A stretch of 64,000 bases of DNA from Cristatella mucedo. Taxonomy: Eukaryota > Bryozoa > Phylactolaemata > Cristatellidae. Positions 11,443-21,990 of the stretch are shown here, in pieces. The stretch covers positions 6,591,001 through 6,655,000 of the forward strand of contig WPIO01000006.1 in NCBI GenBank assembly GCA_009760855.2, in the 5' to 3' direction. A model generated the notes under the pieces. It worked only from the letters and a program-made list of their open reading frames with translations. It did not search any database and was not told the DNA's origin. Position numbers and translations under genes: made by a program. Position 1 is the stretch's first letter; each line of letters starts with the position of its first letter.

Positions 11443-14400
11443 GTGTGTGTGTGTTGTGTGCATGTGGTGAGTATATGTGGTGAGTGCATGTGGTTAGTGT
11501 ATGTTCGCGCATGGGATCACTCATGGAATTCTGCCACTCTAAAAACCACATTTACGTAACATCTGCCCATCAACAAATTTCGGTTACAAACCAGTGACTT
11601 TTGACCAAAAGGGAGTCCGAAAACGGCCAGGCCATCAGACACTACACCACTTGTTGAAGGCATGACTGCCCCTGCAATAACCCGAAAGAAATAGCCCCAG
11701 AAAAACAGACTAAACTAAAACGTCGCTCGAATAAAATAAAACGCGACTACGACAGTGTGCACAGGTCATGATCGCGTTTTTTGCCGCACTGGTATGGCCC
11801 AGTGGCTAAGGTGCTCGCCCCGATCAAGGTCTGGCTGCGGTCGTGGGCTCGAGCCCTGTGGCATATGTGAAGCGCCTGAATAGAGATTAAGTTATCTCAG
11901 GGCGCTATACAGATGAATTATATTTACATTACATGTACACCACTTGGGTAGGTGGGAGCCGGCGAGTACCCGGCACAACCAGGAGAGCAAGCATCCACGA
12001 GAGCGAAGCTGCATGCTAGCTGACTCGTGGCCCGCAGGTTCGCAGCATCGGTTCGAAGCTTCTTACCTGAACAATTGGCAGCACAAATGCCAACGTCTTG
12101 CCACTGCCGGTCGGCGCAGAGCAGCAAAGATCAGACGGACGGTATCCGCCGCGTCCCAGGTACCATCCGTGTTTTATCGTGTCCAGCACAACCGGTATTA
12201 CGAATTGCTGGACTACAAGTAAGTCGAAGAAATCTATGCTAGACACACATAGCCACCACCATCATCCACGGATAATTGTATTCGTGTCAATGAATGCATG
12301 ACTAGCCCTACATAAAAGCCCTAACGGGCCAATCACGTACCAGATGCAGCCAACACACGAGTTTTAGTCGTTCCATCAATGAACCAGAAGTAGCTGCATT
12401 ACACCGGCAACGGTTCTTTTTTAACTTTAGATATGAGCCACCAAGGAAAAGAGCTAACATATAAGAAATAGAATACAAACAGCAACGATATCCCAGCCAG
12501 TAGAAGAAAAACCTAAAAGTGAAGAAACGCCTGTGAATTTCCGTACTGATTATGGATATCGTTCTAGTCACACAGAGCACTAGGTTGCTGATAGTGACTT
12601 ACAATGGTCGACGACATTCACATTTACATGGTCACTTGCTACTTGTGGCTGTGCAATCCTAGAGTCCCCCTCAAGCAGGAAGACAGCACCCTTAAGATTG
12701 GTTTATCAAGAATCGCTCCAATGACATCCGCCCATAATCTGGGCCTGCCAAGCCAAAAAGATTTGTCATTTGATGACCACATTGCCTCCACTGTCAAGTC
12801 GGACTACTTCCAGCTGAGGAACACTTCCAAAATCAGGGCCCGTTTGATGAAAGTAAAACGACAACCAAGTTAGTTCGTGCGCTAACCGCATCTAGATCGC
12901 TGCAATTCCTTGCGTTCAGGAACTTAATTGGCTATGTAAAAGTAACCAGCTCGATTGGTCTGTTGTCGACGACGTCAGCTTCATAGCAATCGAACCATTC
13001 CTGCATGAGCCTTACAGATTGCTTCAGTCGTCGCTTGATGAGCCAACCTATCTAACCTCCTTGCTCCTCAAGCGTGCTTTCGCACCACACATTCCTCGGC
13101 TGTCAGTCATCTCACAATTGAATTGTAATCTTTTGGCGATCAGACTTTCCTTTGTATGCCATGAAAGTTTGAATCTCGCTTCTAGCTTCGGTCTATACCT
13201 GCATTGCCCATGCTTTATCTAAAACTCAGCTTACGATGCCCAAGTTCCATATAGCTTTCCTTGTGCCCCAGTGAACATGTCTTTCTGTTCACGAGTTCTT
13301 TGTTTGCTTGCCCGTGCATATACATAAATATACAATTCTGTGCATGTTACAGGGGTGCTATTAACCACTCGGGTCCTGAGTATCTTCTTACTTACTTTTG
13401 CAAGCTTGTGTAAGCATGACACCTTTCATGTCACAATCCCGTGGTAATTCGTTCTCAAGAAGTGGAGATGTGAAGTGGCTGAATAGAGATTTGGTTCTCT
13501 AATGGTGCTATAGAAACTGGTTATTAACCATATACTTATTATTACTACTACTATTATTACTATTATTATTATTAATGAGCTGGTTGCTTCCAAGCTCAAA
13601 CTTTGCAGGATAGCGTTTGAGAGTCGACAGTATTCGACTGACTCCAAAGCCATAACTATGCATCACCGAAGGAAGCATACTCATGTCATTAAAGCTGACT
13701 TTACAGTCAATTTCCCTTTAACGATTTCTATGATTGACACTAAGATTTCAACTCCTTGGATTTGGTAATTTCTACTAGCTGTCAACAAGAAATTTGGTGC
13801 AGGAGACATCTCCACTAGTGGAGCCCCGGGTCAGCAGACACGGCAGATCATCGTAAAAGCAAAAGAAAGTAACAGATTTTCAAGTATCTTGGATACTAAA
13901 GAAGTATCTTGGACACTAAAGGAAGAAGGGAGACCAGGCGATAACAAGCAAGGAAAAGGTGGTTAGCTTATTCAACAGCTTCATTTACTCAGAAGACCCA
14001 TGGCAGCCGCCACCGCACTTTCGGCAAGCAATACAGGCTTGCCTGCTTCAGGACTTGAACCCACGACCTGAGTCGTGAAGCACGAGTGTGTTATTGTGGG
14101 CTACGACCCTAGTGCTTCGGCGATCGAGTTGATGTGACCTAGCCTAAGCTTTAGCCCAGCTTATCACAGGCTTCGGGCGTAATTCCTAATTGTAGCTCGA
14201 AATTTTGCTTTTGCTCTTTGTAGCCCCCCAAAACTTGTGGGGCAGTATTTTCAAAAATCGGTGCAACCGTGGGTCCCACACGGACGACAGGTATCGATCG
14301 ATAAAGAAAACATCGAAAACGAGAAAGTTCCATACCATCGCTACAGCAGTGCATGAGGAGGGGGTTAAACCACTGAAATGTGACAGAGGCATACAGGTAG

Positions 14401-16076
14401 ATTAGAAGAGTAAGAGCTGTAATTTCCGGTGACAGATTTTAATGACCTACATGGGCAGATGGATCCAAAAAAACTGGGATAATCGTGGCACTTTCAGAAG
14501 CTATCCAAATAAATGGCAATACGACTTGAGTATATATGAAACAGAGGCAAAGATGAAAATGCCCAGCTCTGGCACCACGACTGCCATTTCAGAGACTATA
14601 GTGACACAACATGGTTTCAGCCACGCGGTTGTCAGCAACTAGATTGATCTATTCAGTGACCGAATTAACCTTATTCGAATATAAGCAAGGATCCAGGCAC
14701 AAAGTACACCTTCCTCGATGAAGGCTTCTTTCTTCGTAATATCTTGGCCTTGACATCTGATCTTGCATCTTTGTGTTAAGAATTTCATTCCAGTCCAATA
14801 GGTTCGAGCATCGAAGAAAAATAATTTAACTGCTACTCCAGTAATGAGACTTTGGGAAGATTATCTGAGGATACAATTCAAGAATTATTTCGAAGCCTAC
14901 ACCTTCCTTGATATAACCACGGTTTTCAGACGACTGAATCAAGTGGCTGAGAGTTCAACTTGCTTACAACCTCCGTATGCCAACTGCATGCCTAGCAGTA
15001 GAGTCTATCTCAGCCTATATGCAATTGCTACCACCATCGCCAGGTGATTAACAATTAAATAGATTCGGCAGCGTCACCAGGTCACAAAAATAGAAAGATC
15101 AAGGTTGTTATACCGGGAAAAAGGTGGGTGATACCATTCGATCGCAGGCGTTCTTGCAGCATCGGGCACAGGTCGACCACAGAGCCCAGATCAGCCTTTT
15201 CATTGTGGATGTCAGCTTTTATCACGCTTGGCTTGGCAAGCCAAGCAGGAAGGGCACGATGGACCTAAAACGGGAGACCAACACGAACATGCGAATATGC
15301 AAAGCGATTTGTCTGTAGGATTCTCTAAGAGCACACGATCCTTTCAGGAAAGCCTCTGCACATTATTCACTGCTCAGTGACAAACAAAAAGTGTGAAAGT
15401 AAAGGTAACCTTCAGTTTTCCTTTTCGTCTCTGGTCTTCCAGTACTGTGAAGCCGGTAGTGTCCTGATGATGCCCTCCGTTGACGACATTCAAATGTTCA
15501 CTGCTTTCAGCCATAGCACGAGAGTCAATTCCGACAGGTGTGGCATCGTCTGGTTCATCATTGGCACACGGTTCCTCTGCCGGCTCTCCTGAGACAGTAG
15601 TGCTGCCAGAATGCTCAACAGCAGTTGGGCTCGTAGCAACACTCGAATCCACCTCTTGCGCAGCAGAGGTATGTTTCCGACGGCGCTTAGGGCCCTGAAG
15701 AACAAAGAGGTGTCATAAAAAGGGGCGTTTCAGTTCAGTAATGCAGCAGTCTATACCGTCGTCAGGAGTCACGGGAAGGCAACCAAGTGCACTGATGTCT
15801 ACAAACCGGTGTGCCAATTGATTACACGTCACACTTTGGCTCAGCCCAGCCTCAATGTCCAAGGTATATCAATATCAAGCAGCAACGAAAAACTATTGGT
15901 ATTTCTTATATTATGCGATGGCTTACCGGGCTTGATGCAGCAGCAGAAGCATCTGCTGTGCGGCGGCCATTTGGTACATTAGAATCGACGACCGTGCAGC
16001 CAGACGGATCTGCTACGTCAATTGCACTAGCATTGCTTGACTTTTGAGTTTCGCTTGCTCTAAATTTCCTCTTCAT
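6329..16076 (-). CDS. DDX51: DDX51/Dbp6-like DEAD-box RNA helicase, ten exons, C-terminus not found
   Basis: Homologue of DDX51 (yeast Dbp6), a nucleolar ATP-dependent RNA helicase needed for 60S ribosomal subunit maturation. Ten exons join with consistent phase and GT-AG introns: 15927-16076, 15410-15694, 15114-15264, 12067-12212, 9934-10050, 9517-9578, 9215-9329, 8975-9093, 8611-8632 and 6329-6446, giving 1285 nt (428 codons plus 1 nt). Visible motifs are the DDX51 linker [10 protein letters not shown], motif I APTGSGKT, motif Ia-like [16 protein letters not shown] (Ib), DEADRM (II) and LLFSATL (III). The first ~145 residues are a basic/acidic low-complexity tail, as in the family. Motifs IV-VI (helicase C domain) were not found on the minus strand below 6329; they may lie left of the window or be lost. 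Introns hold LINE and SINE fragments. Assignment to DDX51 rather than other DEAD-box proteins rests on [10 protein letters not shown] and the exon 6 and 10 sequence. Confidence 0.93.
7115..7155 (-). repeat. LINE tail remnant in DDX51 intron
   Basis: The sequence TACCGCCCTCAGAGAACCA after a TAA-rich run matches the inverted 3' tail of the main LINE family. Very short and diverged. Confidence 0.5.
7690..7960 (-). repeat. LINE C-terminal fragment with internal (GA)n, in DDX51 intron
   Basis: On the minus strand, short open frames read [19 protein letters not shown] and [10 protein letters not shown], matching the SAGPRLWNSIP end of the LINE at 2420-4990. A (GA)n run at 7851-7890 sits inside it. 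Inactive fragment. Confidence 0.65.
8320..8455 (+). repeat. SINE C-like (tRNA-derived) in DDX51 intron
   Basis: B box GGTTCGAGTCC lies within ACCGAGGTCGTGGGTTCGAG, followed by GCAGTAGGCAATCGTTTACTGCC. A related copy lies at 33545-33650. Head poorly preserved. Confidence 0.55.
8611..8632 (-). CDS. DDX51: DDX51 exon 9, 22-nt microexon
   Basis: Acceptor TCTGTTGCAG|G, 22 nt, donor CCG|GTGAGT. It adds QESRMQIP and restores phase 0 exactly. Its end abuts [10 protein letters not shown] of the next exon, as the family requires (compare [13 protein letters not shown] in vertebrates). Well below usual gene-finder exon length. Confidence 0.85.
8975..9093 (-). CDS. DDX51: DDX51 exon 8 (motif II, DEAD box)
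   Basis: Acceptor TTGCTTAG|GTT, 119 nt, donor CA|GTAGGT (phase 2). Encodes [17 protein letters not shown], with the Walker B DEAD residues, and ends TVTAA. Read-through would meet a TAG at once (CAG TAG), so use of this donor is required for a functional protein. Confidence 0.92.
9215..9329 (-). CDS. DDX51: DDX51 exon 7 (motif Ib)
   Basis: Acceptor CTTTGCAG|C, 115 nt, donor TTG|GTAAGT. Encodes [16 protein letters not shown] and the FDLSQLRFL strand leading into motif II. Confidence 0.96.
9517..9578 (-). CDS. DDX51: DDX51 exon 6
   Basis: Acceptor CTCTTTGCAG|GTT, 62 nt, donor CGTAG|GTAAGT (phase 2). Encodes [20 protein letters not shown], collinear with the DDX51 segment after motif Ia (GQKxLAxEQxSLV). 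Confidence 0.92.
9934..10050 (-). CDS. DDX51: DDX51 exon 5 (motif Ia)
   Basis: Acceptor TTATTACAG|GCA, 39 codons, donor CGG|GTGAGT. Encodes [20 protein letters not shown]. The usual motif Ia PT(R/K)ELA appears as PVRDLA, a conservative variant. Confidence 0.93.
11221..11368 (-). repeat. Repeat D, ~150 bp, copy 1
   Basis: The reverse complement of this block closely matches 36553-36700 (by eye roughly nine bases in ten). Shared stretches include CATACTCAACGAAAACAG and CCAGAATGAACCTTCTAACC. Both copies keep an open frame reading [19 protein letters not shown] do not recognise the family. It lies in the large DDX51 intron. Confidence 0.75.
11379..11462 (+). repeat. (GT)n microsatellite
   Basis: Imperfect GT dinucleotide array with two TTG interruptions, immediately beside repeat D. 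Confidence 0.95.
11785..11938 (+). repeat. SINE B (tRNA-derived) copy 1
   Basis: The head has A-box-like TGGCCCAGTGGCTAAGGTGC and B box GGGCTCGAGCC, then GCATATGTGAAGCGCCTGAA and the tail TTATCTCAGGGCGCTATACA ending GAATTATATTTACATTACA. The tail resembles the 3' tail of the main LINE family. Confidence 0.88.
12067..12212 (-). CDS. DDX51: DDX51 exon 4 (motif I)
   Basis: Acceptor CTTGTAG|TC, 146 nt, donor CAG|GTAAGA. Encodes the VQ..VIP Q-like region, [12 protein letters not shown] and the P-loop [11 protein letters not shown], which binds ATP phosphates. [10 protein letters not shown] is the most diagnostic DDX51 signature here. Confidence 0.96.
12620..13560 (+). repeat. LINE fragment in DDX51 intron
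   Basis: The plus-strand open frame 12604-12873 includes [20 protein letters not shown] and [11 protein letters not shown], the region just after the RT active site in CR1/L2-like LINEs. The copy decays afterwards and ends near 13455-13560 with a tail-like AGTGGCTGAATAGAGATTTG...CTCTAATGGTGCTATAGAAA block and ATT repeats. Dead. Confidence 0.7.
14025..14115 (-). repeat. SINE-like tRNA-derived fragment
   Basis: Minus strand reads CACGACTCAGGTCGTGGGTT followed by CAAGTCC, a degraded B box in the same context as SINE A and C. Only the head is recognisable. Confidence 0.4.
15114..15264 (-). CDS. DDX51: DDX51 exon 3
   Basis: Acceptor TTTTAG|GTC, 151 nt, donor CCCG|GTATAA (phase 1). Encodes the LPAWLAKP segment and [11 protein letters not shown], which precede the Q-motif region in DDX51. 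The split codon is completed by exon 4 to give FPVQ, the expected family sequence. This exon is split among several short open frames, so a single-ORF search would miss it. Confidence 0.92.
15410..15694 (-). CDS. DDX51: DDX51 exon 2
   Basis: Acceptor TTCTTCAG|GGC, phase 0, 95 codons, donor AAG|GTTACC. Begins with a basic patch (GPKRRRKH, a possible nuclear localisation signal), followed by an acidic stretch. It ends [16 protein letters not shown], matching the start of the conserved DDX51 region. Confidence 0.88.
15927..16076 (-). CDS. DDX51: DDX51 exon 1
   Basis: Fifty codons from an ATG at 16076-16074 to donor CCG|GTAAGC. Content is Lys/Arg-rich, then Ser/Ala-rich, as expected for the unconserved DDX51 N-terminus. 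The frame stays open upstream to a GTG but has no earlier ATG in view. Start choice is therefore plausible, not proven. Confidence 0.75.
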
Positions 16077-17865
16077 AATCCGATCGCAAGTTCTCACTTC
16101 AGCGCTGAGCAGTGCAGGCCTTTCGTAAGATAATCAGCAGGCCTGTACAGTAACCAGACTGGGGTTCTTGGAGTCTGCAAAGCACACGTACTCGAACCGA
16201 ATAATTTAGCATAACCTAAGCACGGAACACCGCGACCGAGGTAGTAAAAACGTACACATCAAGCTCCTAAAGCACGTGCAACTTCACGCATGAAAAGGAA
16301 GGGCCACTATCCGCTATGTCACATTCAACCGCGCGACTCATAACTTCGACTGAGCCAGCCAATGAGAAAGTACACACGAACAAATATATGAAGTCTGTTG
16401 CCTATCGCATTCGCACCGAAGGCCACTAAAGCTTTTGAGTGATCAATAAAACCCTCTCCAGCATGACACCACATACTACTTGCGGCACTGTGGACAGAGT
16501 TACATACATACGCGCGCACACGCGCGCAAGCGCGCGCACACCCACACACATCGCGCACGAGCGCGGGCGGTTCTGGCCACGAATCCCTGACTCGCGACGC
16601 ACTTAATTAGTATTCATTGAAGTAAAATGAAGAACCAGCAAAAGCCAGCTACATCTAGAACTATCTAGATCTCTAGACGTCGCGCAGCATCGGAATAGCA
16701 AGGCGCGTGGCGCTCTGGACAACCTAGTCACCAAAACTACTACGCCGGCAGATGAACGACTAAAAACTAAACAGCAGCCGCTCTAAGTGCCGATGCAATT
16801 AATTGGAATACCTCGAGGTTTTCCGCTGTATTTCGAAAACAAACAGCAAACACGATAAAATCCGGGCTGAGAGTAAACCCTCTCGAAAGCTACCACGCTG
16901 CGACCTTGACCACTGGGGTGTGACGCGAAAATGTATGACCTGGTTCAAGTGGAACCGCGAAATGTCTATCGCGGTTTTCGCGGCGCTCCCATTCGACATT
17001 ATAACGAGTGTTGTGAGTATCCGGATTTTTCAGCATGGAAGAAAGCCAGTACTGTAGGCGGCGAGTGGAAAAAAATATATATACAATATATAAATACTAT
17101 TGTACCCTGGCTGGGTTCGGTTGGCTGGGACCGGACGGCTATAGTGAGGGTTAGGGTCACCGGCTAGGCCGGGGTCAGACCTATGCATTGCCGGATGTGT
17201 GGTGGCGAGAGGTCACCGGGGCTCTTGGGTACGGGAAGTTGGCCAAGTAAGTCGTGGTGTTGGAGGCTCCCGGTCTCGCCGAGTTATGCACCTGGATTCG
17301 TGCAGGCGTGCTCCGGCGATGCTGCCACGCACGCAAGGGAACGAGTACCCAAGGCCCGAGTGGAGCTGGATAGCTAGCTCGTTGTTGACTTGTTTATACC
17401 GCGTTCCCCGTGTAGCGTGTTCGTGACCCCCCCCCCGTGTGTTGGCGTCTTTCGGTGGAAGCTTACGACTGTGGTAGTTGTCGACTCGGACTAGCCAGCA
17501 GTTACTCAGCCAGCCGGGTTTTGGACGGCGTACGCTCGTACTGTTGGACTCGGAGTCGGTACAACGACATGACTGCGGAAGCCGATTGACCCCAACTAAC
17601 ACGTTTGTTCGCGCTTGCTGCGTCATCTTGCACCCCCGTAGTGTACTGTGTATAGGATCCTCCCTGTAGACTTGTTTAGTTCCCTTGTTGTTGTTGGCGC
17701 ATGCGTTATTATAAAGACGTTATTATTTTAAAGACGCATGCGTTATTATTTTAACCTGACGGCCGCTCGTCTTACCCTAGCTCGGCGGCATGGCGAGCGG
17801 CAGCGTGGCCGGAGTATGGCGGGGTTTGGCGGGAAACAGCCTCTGACCCCTGGAGTCCGGTTACA
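16077..17865. other. Intergenic stretch upstream of DDX51
   Basis: The first part should contain the DDX51 promoter. No TATA box at a convincing distance is evident, and the stretch is only modestly CpG-rich. 16500-16560 is an alternating purine-pyrimidine CGCGCACA tract with Z-DNA-forming character. 17100-17640 is GC-rich without a recognisable exon. A short direct repeat, GCATGCGTTATTAT, occurs at 17699 and 17736. Confidence 0.35.
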
Positions 17866-17867
17866 AT

Positions 17868-17969
<102 letters not shown>

Positions 17970-18235
17970 GTGCCCGGAAAAATTGGCCGGTAAAGAGTTG
18001 CCGCTGAAATGAACGATGTCGAGGGAAGCAGATATCCCAAGTCGAAGTTTACCAGAATATGGGAGAATTCCGAGAGGACAAACAATTCCCTGTCGCTTCC
18101 AGCGTTCCTGGCAGTAGCGGTGTCAAGAGTAATTTATGGAAGTAGTGAGCATGCCAAAGTGGTTCCATAATGGCGACGCTAGAGATATTAGCCGTTCGGG
18201 AATCGCGGCGGTTAGGACATCGTCTTATCTTAATC

Positions 18236-18345
18236 CAGGGGTCGGCAAATTTTCGGATTACTAGGCAATTCAGGAGGTCGAGGAGGCACACTAAGCCAGA
18301 AGAAACCAGGCCCACTCCTCCGGGCCGCCCGGAGGGAGCGTGGAC
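18236..18345 (+). repeat. Possible hAT terminus-like sequence
   Basis: CCAGGGGTCGGCAAATTTTC resembles the CAGGGGTCGGCAA start common to many animal hAT (Charlie-type) elements. No matching inverted end or 8-bp duplication was found nearby. Only the motif supports this. Confidence 0.3.
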
Positions 18346-18837
18346 AGACGAACAAGCAGTCGCAGCAAACGTGCAAATGGGAATTGTAGGGGTAGACATG
18401 TATCATCCCTCCCCGGTCAGCCACTTCGGTTTCACACAAGCGCCCGATATCAGTTCTAAAAATAAACATATGCCGCAGACCACTTGAGCTGCAGCCAGCA
18501 GTAACGAATGGGAATAAAAGCGCGGCGAATACAGAACAGCCTCCCGCTTAAGTACGGACCCGTAAGTAAGTACGCATCCCGGTTAAGTACGCATATTTCC
18601 CCTACAATTCTGGGTTCATGATTTATTTGTTAAACATGTTACGAATCGTCATTTGGTGCAGGTTTTGAAATTTCTTGCGTTTGGCTTTGAGGGAGACCGC
18701 CCGGATCTTGTTCTGAAATGAAATCATTCAAACGATTTCTTCAGATCGTTGGATGTATTATCAGCATCAATTTGAACTTCAGAGCAGAGTAGCTGATCCT
18801 CGATGTCGAGAACCTGCTTAAAAAGGGATTTGAACAA

Positions 18838-20395
18838 CTAAAATACAACTCCACTTTCTAAACCGGCATTAAGATCTTGAAGATTAACGTCGTCATCATC
18901 ATCCATCACACTTTTAAGAATCTTCATCGACTCCAAAACCTCGTCAACATCTTTCGATACCGCAACAGCATATTCTTCGTTGTTCTCGTCATCAACGTGA
19001 ACGAAGTCTTTCAGTTCTGATGAAACGATAGACAAATTCAATGTTTCAACGGCCTTCGCATCTTCAACATTGCTTTTAGTTCTGGTTCTAAAGTCATTAG
19101 TTCGGCCTTGACGAAAGCATTTTTGATCGAGCTTGGCGAAACAGAATCCCAGGCTTCTTTCACATAACTTGCAGCATCGAACAGGTGCACTGGGTTCCCG
19201 TAAAAGACCCCTGCAGCACCTCGTCACAATCTTCGCCCCTGATCTTTCTTTCGACTTTTCGTCTCCTCATCAAGTTCTTAAAAGTCAAGCACATAATTGA
19301 GATACAAATATTTGCATCTCTTTTCAGAGCTGCGATTATTCCCATGTCACAAGGCTGTTTCCAGCTTGTACAATTCGGGGTAAAGAAAGCAATTCGAATA
19401 TTGTCGCGTTCGAAGGCTGCAAAATGTCCAGGAGCATTGTCCATCAGCAATAGAACGCGATGTCCTCGATTTTTCACTTCTGGAAAAAACACCTAGCTGT
19501 ACCACTTCCAACTGGTTCCTACATCCATCCAAGCTTTCGCTTGATTGAAATAAGGAACTGGCCAATGTCGGTCTTTAATACAAGTTGGTCCTTCCTGGGT
19601 TTTCCGATCAAAGCGAAAGGAAGAGTTCCGCTGTGTTGGCGCAAACAATCAGAGAAACTCATTGTTTCGCCTTCTTTTTGCATCTAGCGGTTGAAATATC
19701 CTCGTCTGGCATTAGAAGACTATATTTTGGAAGCAATCGAAAAAACAAACCGGTCTCGTCCATGTTTTAGACAATTTCAGGGTTATCTTGCGAGACCATT
19801 CATTTGCATTTCCCTTTGCAGCAAATGTAAAGCGCCTAGAGAGAGATTGAGTTCTCTGAGGGTGCTTTATCAAGTGCATTATTATTATTATGAAAATCGC
19901 ATAAAGGTTTTCTAAAGCAGCTAAGTATTCCGGATCATTCTTGTTGTCTTCTGCTCCCTATCCGTGAACGAGAATGTCCTGCAATCCACGCCGAACTCTG
20001 AATCGACTTAACCATTGCCAAGATGCCTTAAAAAAATCCGATTCCGGAATCAAGAGGCTGGAAGCAATGCTTTTCGCTTTGGCTAAGGCGAGGGATGGTG
20101 GTACAGGAAGGCTGGCACGACGCGTGCTGTCAATACAGACAACAAGCATGTCCTCAAGCTCCCTAAATCTTCCAACTGACGCTCAACAAGTCTTCTCCTG
20201 AGCCTCTTCAGTCATCAGGGCAGATCGTTCTTGGATCGCTTCACGGCTCTCCTAAATCTTTCGGATGGCGCCTTCACTAACGTCGCACTCCCGCCCTATG
20301 GCCCTTTTACTCGGAGCAGACGCTTTGATTGGCTTCGAGATAATTTCGCAGCGTTAAGACTCATTCAGGCACTTTCCGTTTGGTTTCTTTGACAT
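18838..20395 (-). pseudogene. Tigger-like DDE transposase pseudogene
   Basis: From ATG at 20395 the frame begins MSKKPNGKCLNES and then stops. It resumes with a psq-type HTH region (IGRECDVSEGAIRKI) and a CENP-B/Tc5-type second DNA-binding domain (19958-20149: LAKAKSIASSLL, DFFKASWQWLSRFRVRRG). The DDE_1 catalytic core keeps its first Asp (NMDETGLFFRLLP, near 19765) and second Asp (LLMDNAPGHFAAFERDNI), followed by FFTPNCTSWKQPCDMGIIAA, which holds the third. The acidic C-terminus runs to 18838. At least four stops or frameshifts and one insertion make it inactive. Confidence 0.87.
19825..19892 (+). repeat. LINE tail-only insertion inside the Tigger-like element
   Basis: TGTAAAGCGCCTAGAGAGAG, then TTGAGTTCTCTGAGGGTGCT and (ATT)n. 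It inserted after the transposon, so the Tigger-like element is older than this LINE activity. Confidence 0.85.
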
Positions 20396-20535
20396 CGTAG
20401 CAAAATCGAAGCTGTAAAGAACGGGACAGGTTTAAAGAACGAGACAGTTAAATTAAAGGACAAGCAGAAGGCGGAAACAGGGAAATGTGAGGCAGGTCGA
20501 TAGCAAACAACGCACGGATGTTGAATGAATCCGTC

Positions 20536-20758
20536 AGATTGCACGTCCGCGTCACAAGACACATCGTGCTGCCCGGTTCGGGCAAGCGCTCCGGAAAGTT
20601 CGCGGCATTCCAAAAAGTACGCACCTACCCGCTAAGTATGCACAAACTTCGAAGGTTTAAGTTACGTACTTAAACGGGAGACTACGCTGTAAATTAGGCC
20701 GGATCCGATAATAAATAACAAAGGAGCATTAGGTCGGAATGGAGTACTAGCTAGGCCA
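20536..20758 (+). repeat. 223-bp perfect duplication, copy 1
   Basis: Identical by eye, with no indel, to 21988-22210. It spans the last 154 bp of the Tigger-like element and 69 bp of its right flank. Confidence 0.9.
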
Positions 20759-20944
20759 TATCTGGCCTAAAGGCCGGAGTTTTCGGACCTGACCTTACCC
20801 CCTTAATCAATGAATAGGAGGCATGCAAGTAAAAAATGGAAAGAGGTTGATTCAGTCATGATTTAGCTTTCAAGCTAGCATGTTGAATATCAGGGCCACC
20901 GGTGTGTATAGGTGCGCCTGCATGCGTGAGGAATTGAAACGGCG

Positions 20945-21022
20945 TCAATGTAAAGCGCCTAGAGAGAGAGAGATTAAGTTCTCTGAGGGCGCTTTATCAA
21001 GTGCATTATTATTATTATTATT
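20945..21022 (+). repeat. LINE tail-only insertion
   Basis: AATGTAAAGCGCCTAGAGAG, then TTCTCTGAGGGCGCTTTATC and (ATT)n. No coding remnant precedes it. Confidence 0.85.
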
Positions 21023-21164
21023 GAAACGGCTTTCCTTCATCCCCGATCGGCCGTCTGCTGTCGCCGGAAAACGTGTGTGCATTCGGGCCGGTGAATTCGA
21101 CTAGTTAGCCGTGCCGAGAGACCCCAACACAAGCAGCATTTGACACACGTCTGCAATTGTTAGC

Positions 21165-21412
21165 ACCGATGCGAGTTCAACATGTTTGCACCTATGCCTT
21201 TATGTGCTTATGCATGCTGTCACGGTTGCATGCTTCCACTAACCACACTTGCACGCTTACCCTGTGCATGTCACCTCTAACCATGTTATGCATGTTGTTT
21301 ATCAAGCACGATACGACTCACCATTCGATCGTGTTTCCTTTGCAGCAAATGTAAAGGGGCTAGAAAGAGATTGAGTTCTATGGCGGCGCTTTGTCAAGTG
21401 TATAATTATTAT
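21165..21412 (+). repeat. LINE 3' fragment (C-terminus plus tail)
   Basis: The open frame 21157-21354 reads LTLCMSPLTMLCMLFIKHDT and ends SIVFPLQQM before a stop, the C-terminus of the main LINE. It is followed directly by AAATGTAAAGGGGCTAGAAA and the GGCGCTTTGTCAAGTGTATA tail. Confidence 0.85.
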
Positions 21413-21859
21413 GCGAAGGAAAGCCTTGTTTATTTCTGAGCATTTCGCAGAAGGAACAGCTAATAAGTCAGAGAGCACCGTCGGAGGGACTAGTTGGCAC
21501 AAAGCCGTTGTGGTTTTTAACGTCCAAGGCAGAAAGTAAAGGCCAGCAGCGTATCGAGCGCCGTGCATAGCACACGACCGACCCAAGGACGCCTTCGAGG
21601 CCGAGTGGCCTGCACGACCAGACGCAGTGGCAGACGACACGTCCGCCCTCGCGGCGGCGGAAACAATTGGCGCCTAGAGCCGGAGCATCCGTCGCCGATT
21701 CGTCGGCGTACGGAGCGTCCGGCGCCGATGAGTCTGGGAAGGAATCGTCCACGAACATTCCGAATGATGCCGTTTTACAATGGATCGTGCTGCGCTATGC
21801 GAACCATTGGCTCGTCGACATGCTTAACTTCCATCGAACCGATCAGCAACGCTGTAGTT

Positions 21860-21990
21860 TGGATTAACGTTGCACGCAGCACGGAACGCCAGCCGACGAG
21901 CAGCACCACCAGTTTATTCCACTAGGCACGGAGCAGGGGGAAGGACAAATCTCTTCGAACCTCTCGCCCACAGGAGACCCGCACCCGAGA
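21860..21990 (-). repeat. Putative LTR-like fragment (type 2)
   Basis: The minus strand carries GGAATAAACTGGTGGTG, then CGTCGGCTGGCGTTCCGTGC, closely similar to 35985-36035 on plus. A polyadenylation-like AATAAA a short way upstream of a conserved end suggests a retroelement LTR, but no TG..CA ends or internal genes were identified. Confidence 0.4.

Larger units (their letters stand above)
18532..20689 (-). mobile_element. Complete pogo/Tigger-like DNA transposon, inactive
   Basis: The ends are inverted repeats: left CAGAACAGCCTCCCGCTTAA, right (reverse complement) CAGCGTAGTCTCCCGTTTAA, both continuing GTACG. The element is flanked by TA on both sides (18530-18531 and 20690-20691), the target-site duplication of the Tc1/mariner-pogo superfamily. 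The first bases CAG are also typical. It is about 2.16 kb. A minus-strand transposase with frameshifts and stops lies inside, and a LINE tail has inserted at 19825-19892. Intact ends with a dead ORF mean it could only be moved in trans. Confidence 0.88.

Noticed and set aside
11944-12301. Several plus-strand frames across 11944-12301
   Set aside because: These are antisense shadows of DDX51 exon 4, which carries the conserved P-loop on the minus strand.
16500-16560. Alternating CGCG/CACA tract as a promoter element
   Set aside because: It is a short simple sequence with Z-DNA character, 420 bp or more from the presumed DDX51 start; no further evidence.
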